Source of the DNA: Algoriphagus aquimarinus
GTDB lineage: Bacteria > Bacteroidota > Bacteroidia > Cytophagales > Cyclobacteriaceae
Reading direction: 5' to 3'
NCBI RefSeq assembly: GCF_007997215.1
Contig: NZ_VORW01000003.1
Location: 62,001-126,000, forward strand
DNA length: 64,000 nucleotides
Below the pieces are notes generated by a model. The model did not search any database. It was not told where the DNA came from and worked only from the letters and a program-made list of their open reading frames with translations. Shown here one piece after another: positions 53,976 through 62,600 of the stretch. The position numbers were made by a program, and so were the translations under genes. Every line of letters begins with the position of its first letter. Within the stretch, counting starts at the first letter, position 1.

Positions 53976-56900
53976 ATGTTTAAGAAATTTACTGTCCTCA
54001 GCCTGCTGGGATTTTCACTTTTTTCATGTGAAAAAAAACCTGAATTACTCACAGATGAACAATATTCTCAGCTCAGCGACGAGCAAAAACGATCTTCAGA
54101 ACACGCTATAGATGGAATCATCGTCGAGGATGAGCGACTAGAACTCACACTTTTTGCCTCTGAACCTATGATGTCAAATCCAACCAACATGGACATCGAT
54201 GACCGTGGACGCGTATGGATCGCGGAAGCATACAATTATCGTTCTGCTCTGAACCCAAGAAATCCCACCAAAGAGGAGGGTGACAGAATCCTCATTATGG
54301 AAGACACAGACGGAGATGGTGTAGCCGATGAATCCAAAGTTTTCTATCAGGGAAATGATATCAACGCGGCCTTGGGAATCGCTGTCCTCGGAGACAAAGT
54401 TTACGTCTCTGTCAGTCCATATGTATATGTATTTACCGATGCAGATGGCGATGATGTTCCAGAGAAAAAAGAGATTTTATTTGAAGGTGTAGGCGGAGAA
54501 CAGCATGATCATGGAATGCACTCCTTCACCTTTGGCCCTGATGGCAAATTGTATTTCAATTATGGAAATGCCGGAGAAGGTTTACACTATGCTGACGGCA
54601 CTCCGATTTTGGATCCACTGGGCAGACCCGTAAATAACAAAACTCAACCTTATAAAGAAGGAATGGTTTTCCGCATGAATCCTGATGGATCAGATGTCGA
54701 AGTACTGGGCTGGAACTTTAGAAACAACTATGAAGTAGCGACAGATAGCTACGGTAGAATGTGGCAGTCTGACAACGATGATGATGGCAACCGAAGCACT
54801 CGAATCAACTACGTGATGGATTATGGTAACTATGGTTTCAAAGATGAATTCACTGGCGCCGACTGGAGATCAAGAAGAATCAACATGGAAGACTCTGTTT
54901 ATCAGCAGCATTGGCACTTGAATGATCCTGGTGTGGTACCAAACCTCCTTCAAACTTACGCTGGTTCACCTACTGGAATTTTGGTTTACGAGGGAAAATT
55001 ACTTCCAGAAGAATATCAAAATCAAGTCATTCACTCAGATGCAGGTCCTAATATCGTAAGAGCCTATCCCACCGTCCCTTCAGGCGCAGGATTCAATGCT
55101 AAAATCATTAATCTACTTGATGGCAATCCTAGAGATAATTGGTTTCGCCCTTCTGATGTGACTGTAGCACCTGATGGTTCTCTCTTCATTTCAGATTGGT
55201 ACGATCCGGGAGTTGGTGGTCATGCGATGGGAGATCAGGACAAAGGTAGAGTCTACAGACTCGCACCAAAAGGCGTGGATTATAAAGTAAGCAAACCTGA
55301 TTACACCAGCATTTCTTCTTTGATCAATTTACTTCAAAGTCCAAATCGTGCAACTCACTTTAAAGCTTTCATGGCTTTGGTGAAAAAAGGAGATGAAGCA
55401 AAAGATGCGTTGGAGAAACTTTTTACTGCAGGCGAAAGTCGAATGAGAGCCAGAGCATTCTGGGTACTTACCAAACTTTCCAATGGCAACGACTACATCA
55501 AAACTGCGGCTACAGATTCGGATGAGAATATCCGAGTGGCTGCTATTCGTGCGTATAGAAACAATAAATTGAGTGATGTATCATTCTTGCTGGAAATGGC
55601 AGGTGATGAGTCAGCTCAAGTTCGAAGAGAAGTTGCATTAGCGATCCGATACAAATCCAATCCTGAAGTATGGCTGAAGCTTGTCGATGGTTATGAAAGC
55701 GGAGACCGCTGGTATTTGGAGGCTTTGGGTATTGCTGCAGAAGGTTTTTGGGATGATTATTTACCAAAATACCTGGAAGCAAGCGGTTCTGGCTGGATGG
55801 AGAACCAAGTTGCGAAGGATATTGTATGGAGATCACGGGCTTCTAATACAGCTGAGCTTTTAGGAAAAATCATCCTTACACAGCCTGGCAGAAACAATCA
55901 AGCTTATTATAGAGCTTTGGACTTCCAGTCGGCTTCAGCTAAAAATGCAACTCTAAAATCCCTCCTAGCTAGTGCTTCAGAAGAAGATCAGCTCATTATT
56001 TTGAGACAGATCAGCTTTGACCCAAAAAACCCCGATAGACAGATACTTTCACTTGCCAAACAAACAGCGGGAAGTATCGCCGATGACCGCGACTTTTTGG
56101 ACGTTGTGAGCAAGTACGCCTTGACAGATCAAAAGGTAAGATTGGAGAAGATGATTTACCAATCGGACAACAACCAACATTCTCAGATGGCTGCCAATAG
56201 CTATGCTTCACTGTATGGCATGAATGAAATCAAAAAGGCTTTTGCTGATTCTGATCAATCAAAAGCTATCTCATCCATTGAGAAATTTGGGACTATAGAC
56301 AATGAGGCTATGGCCAAACTTTTGGCTGAGATATACACTGACGAATCAAAACCAGTGGAAATACGAACAGCTGCGATGGAAGCTGCGAAAGGTTATAATT
56401 CTGAACCCTACCTAATGGAGCTGGCGAAAGCGGATAAAATCCCTGCAGATATGCTTCCGATAGCTCAGAAAATTCTTCTTTCTTCCTGGAATGGAAATAT
56501 CCGAACTGAAGCGACTGAAAAATTTGGCAGCACTACAGCCAAGCAATATGACATTGCCAAATTGGTCGCAGCAAGTGGATCGATAGAAAATGGAAAAACC
56601 ATCGCTTCAAATTACTGCGTATCATGTCATAAAATCGGGAATGAAGGAGTTGATTTTGGCCCAGGCCTAACAGAAATCGGAGACAAACTTTCCAAAGAAG
56701 GGCTTTTCAATGCAGTGATCAATCCATCCGAAGGCATGGGATTTGGCTACGAAACTCAACTCGTAAAAATGAAAGACGGCACTGAGTTTACTTGTATTGT
56801 CAACTCCAAAACTGAAAATGACCTTGTTGTAAAACTTGTAGGCACAAGCGAGCAGAAGATCTATAAGCTTGTGAACGTGGAAAGCGTCACCCAACTTGAT

Positions 56901-56981
56901 GAATCACTTATGCCAAAATTCCCACTTTCGGAAACTGAGTTGGTAGACTTGGTTAGTTATTTGGAGACATTGAGGAAATAA
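53976..56981 (+). CDS. PVC-type heme-binding lipoprotein with propeller, HEAT-like repeats and CxxCH domain
   Basis: A 1001-residue lipoprotein: the leader ends in FSC (Cys18). Residues about 45-440 look like a six-bladed sugar-dehydrogenase propeller (MDIDDRGRVWIAEAYNYR, MEDTDGDGVADES, HGMHSFTFGPDGKLYFNYGN, VAPDGSLFISDWYDPGVGGH). An alpha-solenoid of HEAT-like repeats follows (about 450-860, for example RMRARAFWVLTKLS, QVRREVALAIR). The C-terminal 120 residues form a cytochrome c domain with NYCVSCH (His near 884) and a GPGLTEIG loop. This order matches the putative membrane-bound dehydrogenase plus heme-binding domain proteins abundant in Planctomycetes and Verrucomicrobia and present in Bacteroidota. 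Substrate unknown. Confidence 0.88.
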   Translation: MFKKFTVLSLLGFSLFSCEKKPELLTDEQYSQLSDEQKRSSEHAIDGIIVEDERLELTLFASEPMMSNPTNMDIDDRGRVWIAEAYNYRSALNPRNPTKEEGDRILIMEDTDGDGVADESKVFYQGNDINAALGIAVLGDKVYVSVSPYVYVFTDADGDDVPEKKEILFEGVGGEQHDHGMHSFTFGPDGKLYFNYGNAGEGLHYADGTPILDPLGRPVNNKTQPYKEGMVFRMNPDGSDVEVLGWNFRNNYEVATDSYGRMWQSDNDDDGNRSTRINYVMDYGNYGFKDEFTGADWRSRRINMEDSVYQQHWHLNDPGVVPNLLQTYAGSPTGILVYEGKLLPEEYQNQVIHSDAGPNIVRAYPTVPSGAGFNAKIINLLDGNPRDNWFRPSDVTVAPDGSLFISDWYDPGVGGHAMGDQDKGRVYRLAPKGVDYKVSKPDYTSISSLINLLQSPNRATHFKAFMALVKKGDEAKDALEKLFTAGESRMRARAFWVLTKLSNGNDYIKTAATDSDENIRVAAIRAYRNNKLSDVSFLLEMAGDESAQVRREVALAIRYKSNPEVWLKLVDGYESGDRWYLEALGIAAEGFWDDYLPKYLEASGSGWMENQVAKDIVWRSRASNTAELLGKIILTQPGRNNQAYYRALDFQSASAKNATLKSLLASASEEDQLIILRQISFDPKNPDRQILSLAKQTAGSIADDRDFLDVVSKYALTDQKVRLEKMIYQSDNNQHSQMAANSYASLYGMNEIKKAFADSDQSKAISSIEKFGTIDNEAMAKLLAEIYTDESKPVEIRTAAMEAAKGYNSEPYLMELAKADKIPADMLPIAQKILLSSWNGNIRTEATEKFGSTTAKQYDIAKLVAASGSIENGKTIASNYCVSCHKIGNEGVDFGPGLTEIGDKLSKEGLFNAVINPSEGMGFGYETQLVKMKDGTEFTCIVNSKTENDLVVKLVGTSEQKIYKLVNVESVTQLDESLMPKFPLSETELVDLVSYLETLRK

Positions 56982-56990
56982 TCTAATCTG

Positions 56991-57041
56991 GGCCCGCACT
57001 TACTGGTGCGAATAACCGACACTGTGTGCGGGCCTCTTCTA
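56991..57041 (+). terminator. probable terminator after the heme-binding lipoprotein gene
   Basis: GGCCCGCAC and GTGCGGGCC are perfect 9-bp complements with a 26-base loop. The tail TCTTCTATC is only weakly T-rich, so efficiency is uncertain. Confidence 0.45.
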
Positions 57042-57063
57042 TCTATGTTGTTTTGCTGAATTC

Positions 57064-57915
57064 ATGCTTAAATCATTCAGATTTCCAACTTACACGTCTG
57101 TTTGTGGGCCTCCTACCACCTATTGTGAAAATCTATCACCCGATGTCTTCAACTACCCTTTTTTCAATCAAGGGGTAGATGCACTGAGAAAACAATACGC
57201 GGAGCGTAAAACATTCAGCTTAGAAGACAACCTTGCGCCACCTGAATCTCAACTTCTTCCTATCAAGGGTTTTATCTTCCACACTTCGCACTGTGGTTCC
57301 ACTTTGCTAGGAAGAATGCTTGGTTCATCTTTTCAAGTAAGAATGATTTCAGAACCGGAATCAATCAATGGACTATTGCTTTCTTATCTTTTGAATCAAC
57401 TACCAGAAGCCCAAGTCCTCACACAGTTAAAGCAAATAATTGAGGCTTATCGAATATCAGGGGATGAAAAAGAGTCGATAATTTTCAAATTAACCTCTTG
57501 GAATGTATTCTTGATTCATTTCTTCCACAAACTCTATCCAAATACGCCCTGGATATATATTGATAGGGAGTCAGAGAAACTTGTACAGACACTGAAAAAT
57601 AAAGATGGTGGCTTTATTGATTGGTGGTATCATCCTGTAGATATTTTAAGGAAACATTTTGTAGAAAACACCTCAAGTAGCGTTGATTTTGAAAGTTACC
57701 TACGAAGCATAATAGAAGGACATAGGAAACATGCTATAGCTGCCCAAAATGGACATGAATTGTTTGTGCACTACCCTGATTTCCTTAATACACTATCACA
57801 AATCTTGGCACATTTTCAGCTTACATTTTCTACAGAGGAATTGGAAAAATCGCTGGCCTATCTACGGTATGATTCAAAGCAATTTGAACCTGTACTCTTC
57901 GAATACTCAGTTTAA
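57064..57915 (+). CDS. sulfotransferase-like P-loop protein
   Basis: A 283-residue cytosolic protein. GFIFHTSHCGSTLLGRML (residues 69-86) is the 5'-phosphosulfate-binding P-loop form seen in sulfotransferase-family proteins, preceded by a strand and followed by a helix as expected. A second region IIFKLTSWNVFLIHFFHKLYPNTPWIYIDRE (about 138-168) contains the R/D segment that usually binds the 3'-phosphate (here YIDRES). I am sure of the fold class but not the acceptor. It is encoded between the heme lipoprotein and the metallo-beta-lactamase genes, 29 bases before the latter, and may share its transcript. Confidence 0.72.
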   Translation: MLKSFRFPTYTSVCGPPTTYCENLSPDVFNYPFFNQGVDALRKQYAERKTFSLEDNLAPPESQLLPIKGFIFHTSHCGSTLLGRMLGSSFQVRMISEPESINGLLLSYLLNQLPEAQVLTQLKQIIEAYRISGDEKESIIFKLTSWNVFLIHFFHKLYPNTPWIYIDRESEKLVQTLKNKDGGFIDWWYHPVDILRKHFVENTSSSVDFESYLRSIIEGHRKHAIAAQNGHELFVHYPDFLNTLSQILAHFQLTFSTEELEKSLAYLRYDSKQFEPVLFEYSV

Positions 57916-57944
57916 ATTCCTCCAAAATATTTTCCAAACCCAGT

Positions 57945-58679
57945 ATGAAACACCTCATTTCCAGCCTAATTACTCTCTTTTCACTTTCGGCAAATGTTTG
58001 TTTTGCACAAGAAATACTACACAAAACCGAAACACTTCAGATCGAGCAAATCAGTCCAAACACCTTCGTGCACATCAGCTACCTGAATACGGATGATTTT
58101 GGAAAAGTGGCTTGTAACGGAATGATCGTCATGAATGAAAATGAGGCCCTGGTTTTTGACACTCCAGCAAATGATGAAGCAAGTTTAGAATTGATAAACT
58201 GGCTGGAGAAAGATCAACAAGTAAAAGTAAAAGGAGTCGTCGCAACACATTTCCACTGGGATTGCTTAGGCGGACTGAATGAATTTCACTCCAAAGGAAT
58301 ACCTTCTTACGCTTCTGATCGGACTATAGCTTTGGCGAAAACGGCAGGATATCCTACTCCAAAGAATGGATTCAAAAAGAAGTTGATTTTAGAGGCTGGA
58401 AATCTAAAAGTTACCAACCAGTTCTTGGGAGAAGGACATACTAAAGACAATTTCGTAGCATATGTGCCTACGGACAAGGTCATTTTCGGCGGATGTATGA
58501 TCAAAGCTCTTGGTGTAGGAAATGGCAATCTGGAAGATGCAAATGTAGCAGCGTGGCCTGCAACCGTTCGGAATGTAAAATCTGCATTTCCTGAGACACT
58601 CATCGTTATTCCCGGTCATGGAAAAATTGGCGGAACGGAGCTATTGGATTATACGATTGAGATGTTTACGAAGAAATAA
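57945..58679 (+). CDS. subclass B1 metallo-beta-lactamase-type protein
   Basis: A 244-residue periplasmic zinc hydrolase with a signal peptide ending near residue 21 (VCFAQ). All subclass B1 ligands are present: His102-x-His104-x-Asp106 in THFHWDCLGG, His165 in GEGHTKDN, Cys184 in GGCMIK and His225 in IPGHGK; Lys187, three residues after the Cys, is the usual substrate carboxylate contact, and GNGNLEDANVAAWP fits the B1 lid region. The Cys-containing second zinc site separates B1 from MBL housekeeping enzymes. Intact B1 enzymes hydrolyse penicillins, cephalosporins and carbapenems, so a resistance or cell-wall-related role is likely; activity is not proven. It ends at a good terminator. Confidence 0.88.
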   Translation: MKHLISSLITLFSLSANVCFAQEILHKTETLQIEQISPNTFVHISYLNTDDFGKVACNGMIVMNENEALVFDTPANDEASLELINWLEKDQQVKVKGVVATHFHWDCLGGLNEFHSKGIPSYASDRTIALAKTAGYPTPKNGFKKKLILEAGNLKVTNQFLGEGHTKDNFVAYVPTDKVIFGGCMIKALGVGNGNLEDANVAAWPATVRNVKSAFPETLIVIPGHGKIGGTELLDYTIEMFTKK

Positions 58680-58709
58680 TCCTGATGCTTTGTGAATCCA
58701 AAAATCAAG

Positions 58710-58750
58710 CTCTTCCCTTCTGTTAAAACCAGAGAGGAAGAGTTTTTTTT
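58710..58750 (+). terminator. terminator of the metallo-beta-lactamase transcript
   Basis: CTCTTCCCTTCTG pairs with CAGAGAGGAAGAG (two imperfect positions) around an 7-nt loop, followed by eight T. Confidence 0.82.
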
Positions 58751-58822
58751 GCTAAAAAGCCTCCCAACTGAACTCAAATTCACTCCAGCTGTTTTCTGTC
58801 TAATAACTATCAACACAAAACC

Positions 58823-59545
58823 ATGGAATCTCTAAAAGGAAAAATAGCGCTGATCACCGGCGCAGGAAAAGGACTGGGTAAAGCAATAGCTCTGGCTTTG
58901 GCCAAAGAAGGAGTTCATCTCGCACTTTTATCCAGAACAGAATCAGATCTGCAGGCTGTCAAAGATATCGTAGCAGGAATCGACTCTTCGTTGAAAGTAA
59001 GCTATGCCGTTGCAGATCAGTCTGACTTCTCTAGTATCAAAACTGCAATCGCTTCCTTGATCTCTGAAGTTGGAGTTCCTGATATTTTGGTAAATAATGC
59101 GGGTGTTGGCAAGTTTGGCAAATTCCTAGATCTGGAAGTTTCCGAATGGGAAAACATGATCAAAGTCAACCTGCTTGGGGTTTATTACGTGATTCATGAA
59201 GTATTACCAGGAATGCTAGCCCGCAAGTCTGGCGACATTGTAAATGTATCCTCTACAGCTGGTCAAAAGGGAAATGCCATGACAAGTGCATACAGCGCAT
59301 CCAAGTTTGGACTGAACGGCCTAACTGAATCATTGATGATGGAAGTCAGAAAATCAGATATTCGTGTTTTCAGCATGACTCCTAGCACAATTGCCACCGA
59401 TCTGGCTATCGGAAATAACCTGACAGATGGAAATCCTGACACAGTGCTGCAACCGGAGGATTTTGCAGAATTGTTGGTTTCTCACTTGAAATTACCGAAA
59501 AGAGCTTTGGTGAAAAACGTGGAGTTCTGGTCTACCAATCCATAA
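58823..59545 (+). CDS. short-chain dehydrogenase/reductase (3-oxoacyl-ACP reductase-like)
   Basis: A 240-residue classical SDR. The nucleotide motif TGAGKGLG is at residues 12-19, NNAG at 91-94, the catalytic Ser at 143/144 (NVSS), Tyr157 and Lys161 in SAYSASKFG, and the PST segment after strand six. The Arg39 in LLSRTE after the second strand favours NADPH. It is closest to FabG-type 3-ketoacyl reductases, but many such copies have other substrates and no fatty-acid genes are beside it. It converges on the GH10 gene. Confidence 0.9.
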   Translation: MESLKGKIALITGAGKGLGKAIALALAKEGVHLALLSRTESDLQAVKDIVAGIDSSLKVSYAVADQSDFSSIKTAIASLISEVGVPDILVNNAGVGKFGKFLDLEVSEWENMIKVNLLGVYYVIHEVLPGMLARKSGDIVNVSSTAGQKGNAMTSAYSASKFGLNGLTESLMMEVRKSDIRVFSMTPSTIATDLAIGNNLTDGNPDTVLQPEDFAELLVSHLKLPKRALVKNVEFWSTNP

Positions 59546-59550
59546 TAGGG

Positions 59551-59593
59551 TCTGAGCAGTGATCTGCCTTCAATTCATCGATCACTGCTCAGA
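59551..59593. terminator. inverted repeat between converging SDR and xylanase genes
   Basis: TCTGAGCAGTGATC (59551-59564) and GATCACTGCTCAGA (59580-59593) are perfect 14-bp complements with a 15-base loop. It reaches into the last codons of the xylanase gene. T runs are weak on both sides, so it may be a bidirectional terminator of moderate strength. Confidence 0.5.
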
Positions 59594-60694
59594 GACCTCT
59601 TTCAGCTTAGCAAAAACATCCTCTTTCAACTTCAAATCCCGATCGAAAGGTAAAGGATAATTGGTGCGTCCACGAACTGGAAAATTGTTTAACCAACTTC
59701 TGCCATCGTGCAAGCCCCATAAAGTCACTCTACTGATTTTGTCTTTATGCTTTTGGAATAGCTGAAAAAGATCACCATATCGCTGAGCAAGTTTCGCTTC
59801 AGCTTCAGGAGAAATTCCATTCACAAAAGGATTGTATTCTGGTGAATTAGCAAAATTGATATTCAAATCAGCGCCCTGTGCATTATTAGGACGAGGAAGT
59901 ACATCCACATCAAGTTCGGTAATCACAACCTTGAATCCAGCTTCAGCGATTTCAATTATTCCCTGCTCTATTTCCTCCAGTGAAGGACCTCCCAGCATGT
60001 AATGCCCCTGCATTCCTATGGCATCAACCCGAATCCCCTCCGATTTCATTTCTTTCGCCAGCTCCAAAATCCCTTTGCGCTTCGAAGACTTCCACACATT
60101 GTAGTCATTATAATAAAGTTCTGCATCTGGGTCTACCTCATGAGCTTTGCGAAAAGCTGCTTTGATAAAATCCTTTCCCGCGATATTGTACCATTTCGAC
60201 TCCCGAAAACTCCCGTCTTCATTGAAAGCCTCATTGACTACGTCCCAGCCTTGGATTTTGCCTTTGTAGCGACCAGCTACAGTTTCGATATGATCCTCCA
60301 TTTTGGAAATCAAGCCGTCTTTGTTCAGCATATTCCCAGATTCATCTTCAAAAACCCAATTTGGAATCTGCTGATGCCAAACCAAGCAATGCCCAATCGT
60401 AAATGCACCCATTTTTTCTCCCAAAGCCACATAGGCATCTCCAAAACCAAAGTCATAAACTTCCGGCTTCGGGTGCACCAAAGCCCATTTCAATCCATTC
60501 TCAGAACTTAAGCTATTGAAATGCTCTGTTAGTATTGCTAAGGCTTTTGGCTCCTTACCTGAAACCTGCTGCGCATTCACCGCTACTCCTATGTGAAAGC
60601 TATCTTTGAAAAGATCCTTGATACCATTCTCTTTTGGTTTTTGCGCTGAAAAAAGAATGATCAGCAAAATAAACGTCAGGGATTTTCTTAGCAT
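59582..60694 (-). CDS. endo-1,4-beta-xylanase, glycoside hydrolase family 10
   Basis: A 370-residue secreted xylanase. A short signal sequence (about 1-18) is followed by a GH10 barrel: NGLKWALVHP (about 66-75), GHCLVWHQQIPNWV (101-114), acid/base Glu155 in WDVVNEAF and nucleophile Glu260 in VITELDVDVLPR. The barrel ends with the WGLHDGRSWL block near 325-335 that lines the -1 subsite. Length is normal for a single-domain enzyme without carbohydrate-binding module. With the GH30 enzyme it points to use of plant or algal wall glycans. No sus genes are beside it. Confidence 0.94.
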   Translation of the reverse strand: MLRKSLTFILLIILFSAQKPKENGIKDLFKDSFHIGVAVNAQQVSGKEPKALAILTEHFNSLSSENGLKWALVHPKPEVYDFGFGDAYVALGEKMGAFTIGHCLVWHQQIPNWVFEDESGNMLNKDGLISKMEDHIETVAGRYKGKIQGWDVVNEAFNEDGSFRESKWYNIAGKDFIKAAFRKAHEVDPDAELYYNDYNVWKSSKRKGILELAKEMKSEGIRVDAIGMQGHYMLGGPSLEEIEQGIIEIAEAGFKVVITELDVDVLPRPNNAQGADLNINFANSPEYNPFVNGISPEAEAKLAQRYGDLFQLFQKHKDKISRVTLWGLHDGRSWLNNFPVRGRTNYPLPFDRDLKLKEDVFAKLKEVSEQ

Positions 60695-60826
60695 AGTTGA
60701 ATAAGTTTAGAAGGCATCAGCAAATTAGCAAATTAGCAAAAAGAATATTTATATAATGAATTTCTAAAACAGAGCTTTTATACCATGGATTATTACTTTT
60801 TGACAGAGTCAAATCTCATTATTTGA

Positions 60827-61546
60827 CAAAAGTCAAGGCATGAAGTTTATCAACTACTCGGATTCTTGATTATTAGCGAAAAAGGCTGGGTAGCCTACCC
60901 GTACATCTGGAATGAAAGTCAGACCGAGGCAATTCTAAAAGTAGTAGGTGGCGAAATCGAAGTTTCATTTACCGATTACCAGGGAAAAGATCAGGTGATC
61001 AATTACATCGTGCCGAATAAAAATCAGTGTAAAACCTGTCATAACAAATCCGAAACTTTAGCTCCGATAGACATGAAAGTTCAGCACTTAAATAATGAGT
61101 TAGATTACAAATCGGGAAAAGCCAACCAATTAACTCATTGGACTGAGTTAGGTAAGTTGGAAGGTTTCGAAGGAGAAAAAGCACATCCTGCTATGATCAA
61201 TTACGAGGATAAGAATCTTCCTCTGGAAGAAAGAGCGATGGCTTACTTGGATATCAATTGCTCCCATTGTCATAGTGCAGCGGGGCCCGCAAGTACCTCA
61301 GGCCTTTTTCTAACTTATGATCAAACTGATCCTCTAAAACTTGGGGTGAACAAAATTCCTGTCGCGGCTGGAAATGGTGCGGGAACTTTTGACTTTGACA
61401 TAGTTCCGGGAAAGGCATATGAATCCATTATTACCCATCGCATGAATTCCACTGAAGTTGGGATCGCAATGCCTGAACTAGGCAGAACCACAGTCCATAA
61501 AGAAGGCGTACAGTTGATCAAAGATTGGATAAACAGTATGAATTAA
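60827..61546 (+). pseudogene. 5'-truncated diheme cytochrome c (HNE_0200/SO2930-like) remnant
   Basis: The reading frame opens after a stop at 60824-60826 and has no ATG before the conserved region; a TTG at 60866 is the only possible start and would give 226 residues. Full-length relatives that I know are near 350-390 residues, with about 150 residues before EKGWVAYPYIWNESQTEAIL-like sequence, which here sits at the very start. Two heme motifs, CKTCH (near 55) and CSHCH (near 131), and PELGRTTVHKEGVQLIKDWI at the end are intact. No signal peptide remains, so hemes could not be attached. I therefore call it a truncated remnant. Confidence 0.65.
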
Positions 61547-61898
61547 TAGCCTATTATAAATTAGGAATACGAATTCACTACAAATGACAGCTTAATTTGA
61601 AGATACGGAAAGCGTGTCAGTCCGAGCGTCCCGTAGCTATCGGGATCGAGGACAATAATTTCACTTGTAATATAAAGAGACTTCGACTTCGCTACCAATG
61701 ACGAATTATATTTTTCACACCAAATCGTGTCAGTCCGAGCGTAGTCGAGGACAATAACTTCACTTATTTTAAAGAGCCTTCGATTTCGAGACTCTCGTCT
61801 CTCAAGTGCTCAGGCTGACACCACCATCTCTCTTTTGTGAATTCTAAATTTTTCTCACTCAGGGTGACCCATTTTGACTCCCTGTGATCAAACAAAAA
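61547..61898. repeat. intergenic gap with short dispersed repeats
   Basis: Two direct copies of CGTGTCAGTCCGAGCGT...TCGAGGACAATAA, at 61613-61665 and 61726-61765, lie in a gap with no credible gene. The first copy carries the palindrome CCCGTAGCTATCGGGA (61630-61645) where the second has only AG. CCGAGCGTAGTCGAGG (61735-61750) is the reverse complement of the element near 32392 (one difference). Confidence 0.65.
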
Positions 61899-61927
61899 TA
61901 CCTCCGCCATGAAGACGGAGGTATTTT
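61896..61927. terminator. terminator of the barrel gene (bidirectional)
   Basis: ATACCTCCG and CGGAGGTAT form a 9-bp stem around CCATGAAGA, with A runs on the left and six T on the right. It lies 19 bases after the stop of the minus-strand barrel gene and can also stop plus-strand transcripts. Confidence 0.85.
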
Positions 61928-61945
61928 TTCATTATTTCGTTTCTC

Positions 61946-62542
61946 TTAGAAAGTAAAGCCAGCAGACAATTTGAAGCCTCTGTTATATACATCGGCGTCG
62001 CTGTCTTTGAAAATTGGTGTAAAGCCATAATCATAAGAAGCCTGCACATTAAAGCCTTTTGGAAGGTTATATCCTACACCAAGCACTAGACCAATGTCCG
62101 TTTCTTTGATTGCATCCGAATCATATGAAACTGTATTTCCGAAGAAATCACCTTCAAACTTTGAGCTCGCCAAGAAGGAAATCTGAGGTCCAGCAAAGAC
62201 ATTAAATCCCTCTCCAGGATACATTCTAAAAAGCACCGGGACATCCACATAATTCAGAATTGCTCTGCTATTTGCGAAGTCGTCGTTTTGCGTTCCTTTG
62301 ACAGAATAGTAAACTCCTGGCTCCAAAGCCAAACGATCCGTCATAAACAACATGGTATATCCACCCACGTGAAATCCCACTCTATTGGTGTAATTATTTT
62401 CTGAGACGTCGTCACCGCTAAAGTTGAAAAGGCTGGCTCCACCTCTGACTCCAAATCCTCCTGGCTTATCAGCAGATAATTGGGCGTGAGACAATTGGAT
62501 TACTCCGAATCCAAGGGCAAGAAATAACAATACTTTTTTCAT
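61946..62542 (-). CDS. outer-membrane beta-barrel protein (porin family)
   Basis: A 198-residue protein with a signal peptide ending SHAQ (near 21) and about eight amphipathic strands, closing with KLSAGFTF, an aromatic terminal residue typical of outer-membrane barrels. Strand-like segments include GFGVRGGASLFNFSG, GFHVGGYTMLFM, LALEPGVYYSVKG, GFNVFAGPQISFLASS and GLVLGVGYNL. It matches the small outer-membrane-barrel families of Bacteroidota (OMP_b-brl type). The start is the ATG at 62542; the in-frame TTG two codons upstream is unlikely. Ligand unknown. Confidence 0.82.
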   Translation of the reverse strand: MKKVLLFLALGFGVIQLSHAQLSADKPGGFGVRGGASLFNFSGDDVSENNYTNRVGFHVGGYTMLFMTDRLALEPGVYYSVKGTQNDDFANSRAILNYVDVPVLFRMYPGEGFNVFAGPQISFLASSKFEGDFFGNTVSYDSDAIKETDIGLVLGVGYNLPKGFNVQASYDYGFTPIFKDSDADVYNRGFKLSAGFTF

Positions 62543-62600
62543 AGTCAAATACTAGTTGGTTTCCCGACTGTATTCCCATGATCATGCCAAATGCAATTAC

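Noticed and set aside
57830..58024. Frames overlapping the sulfotransferase-like and metallo-beta-lactamase genes
   Set aside because: Out of frame with both clear genes and without start signals or domains.
60840..60869. Short frame MKFINYSDS before the cytochrome remnant as a leader
   Set aside because: Only nine codons, ends before the conserved region and is in a different frame; it does not restore the missing N-terminus.
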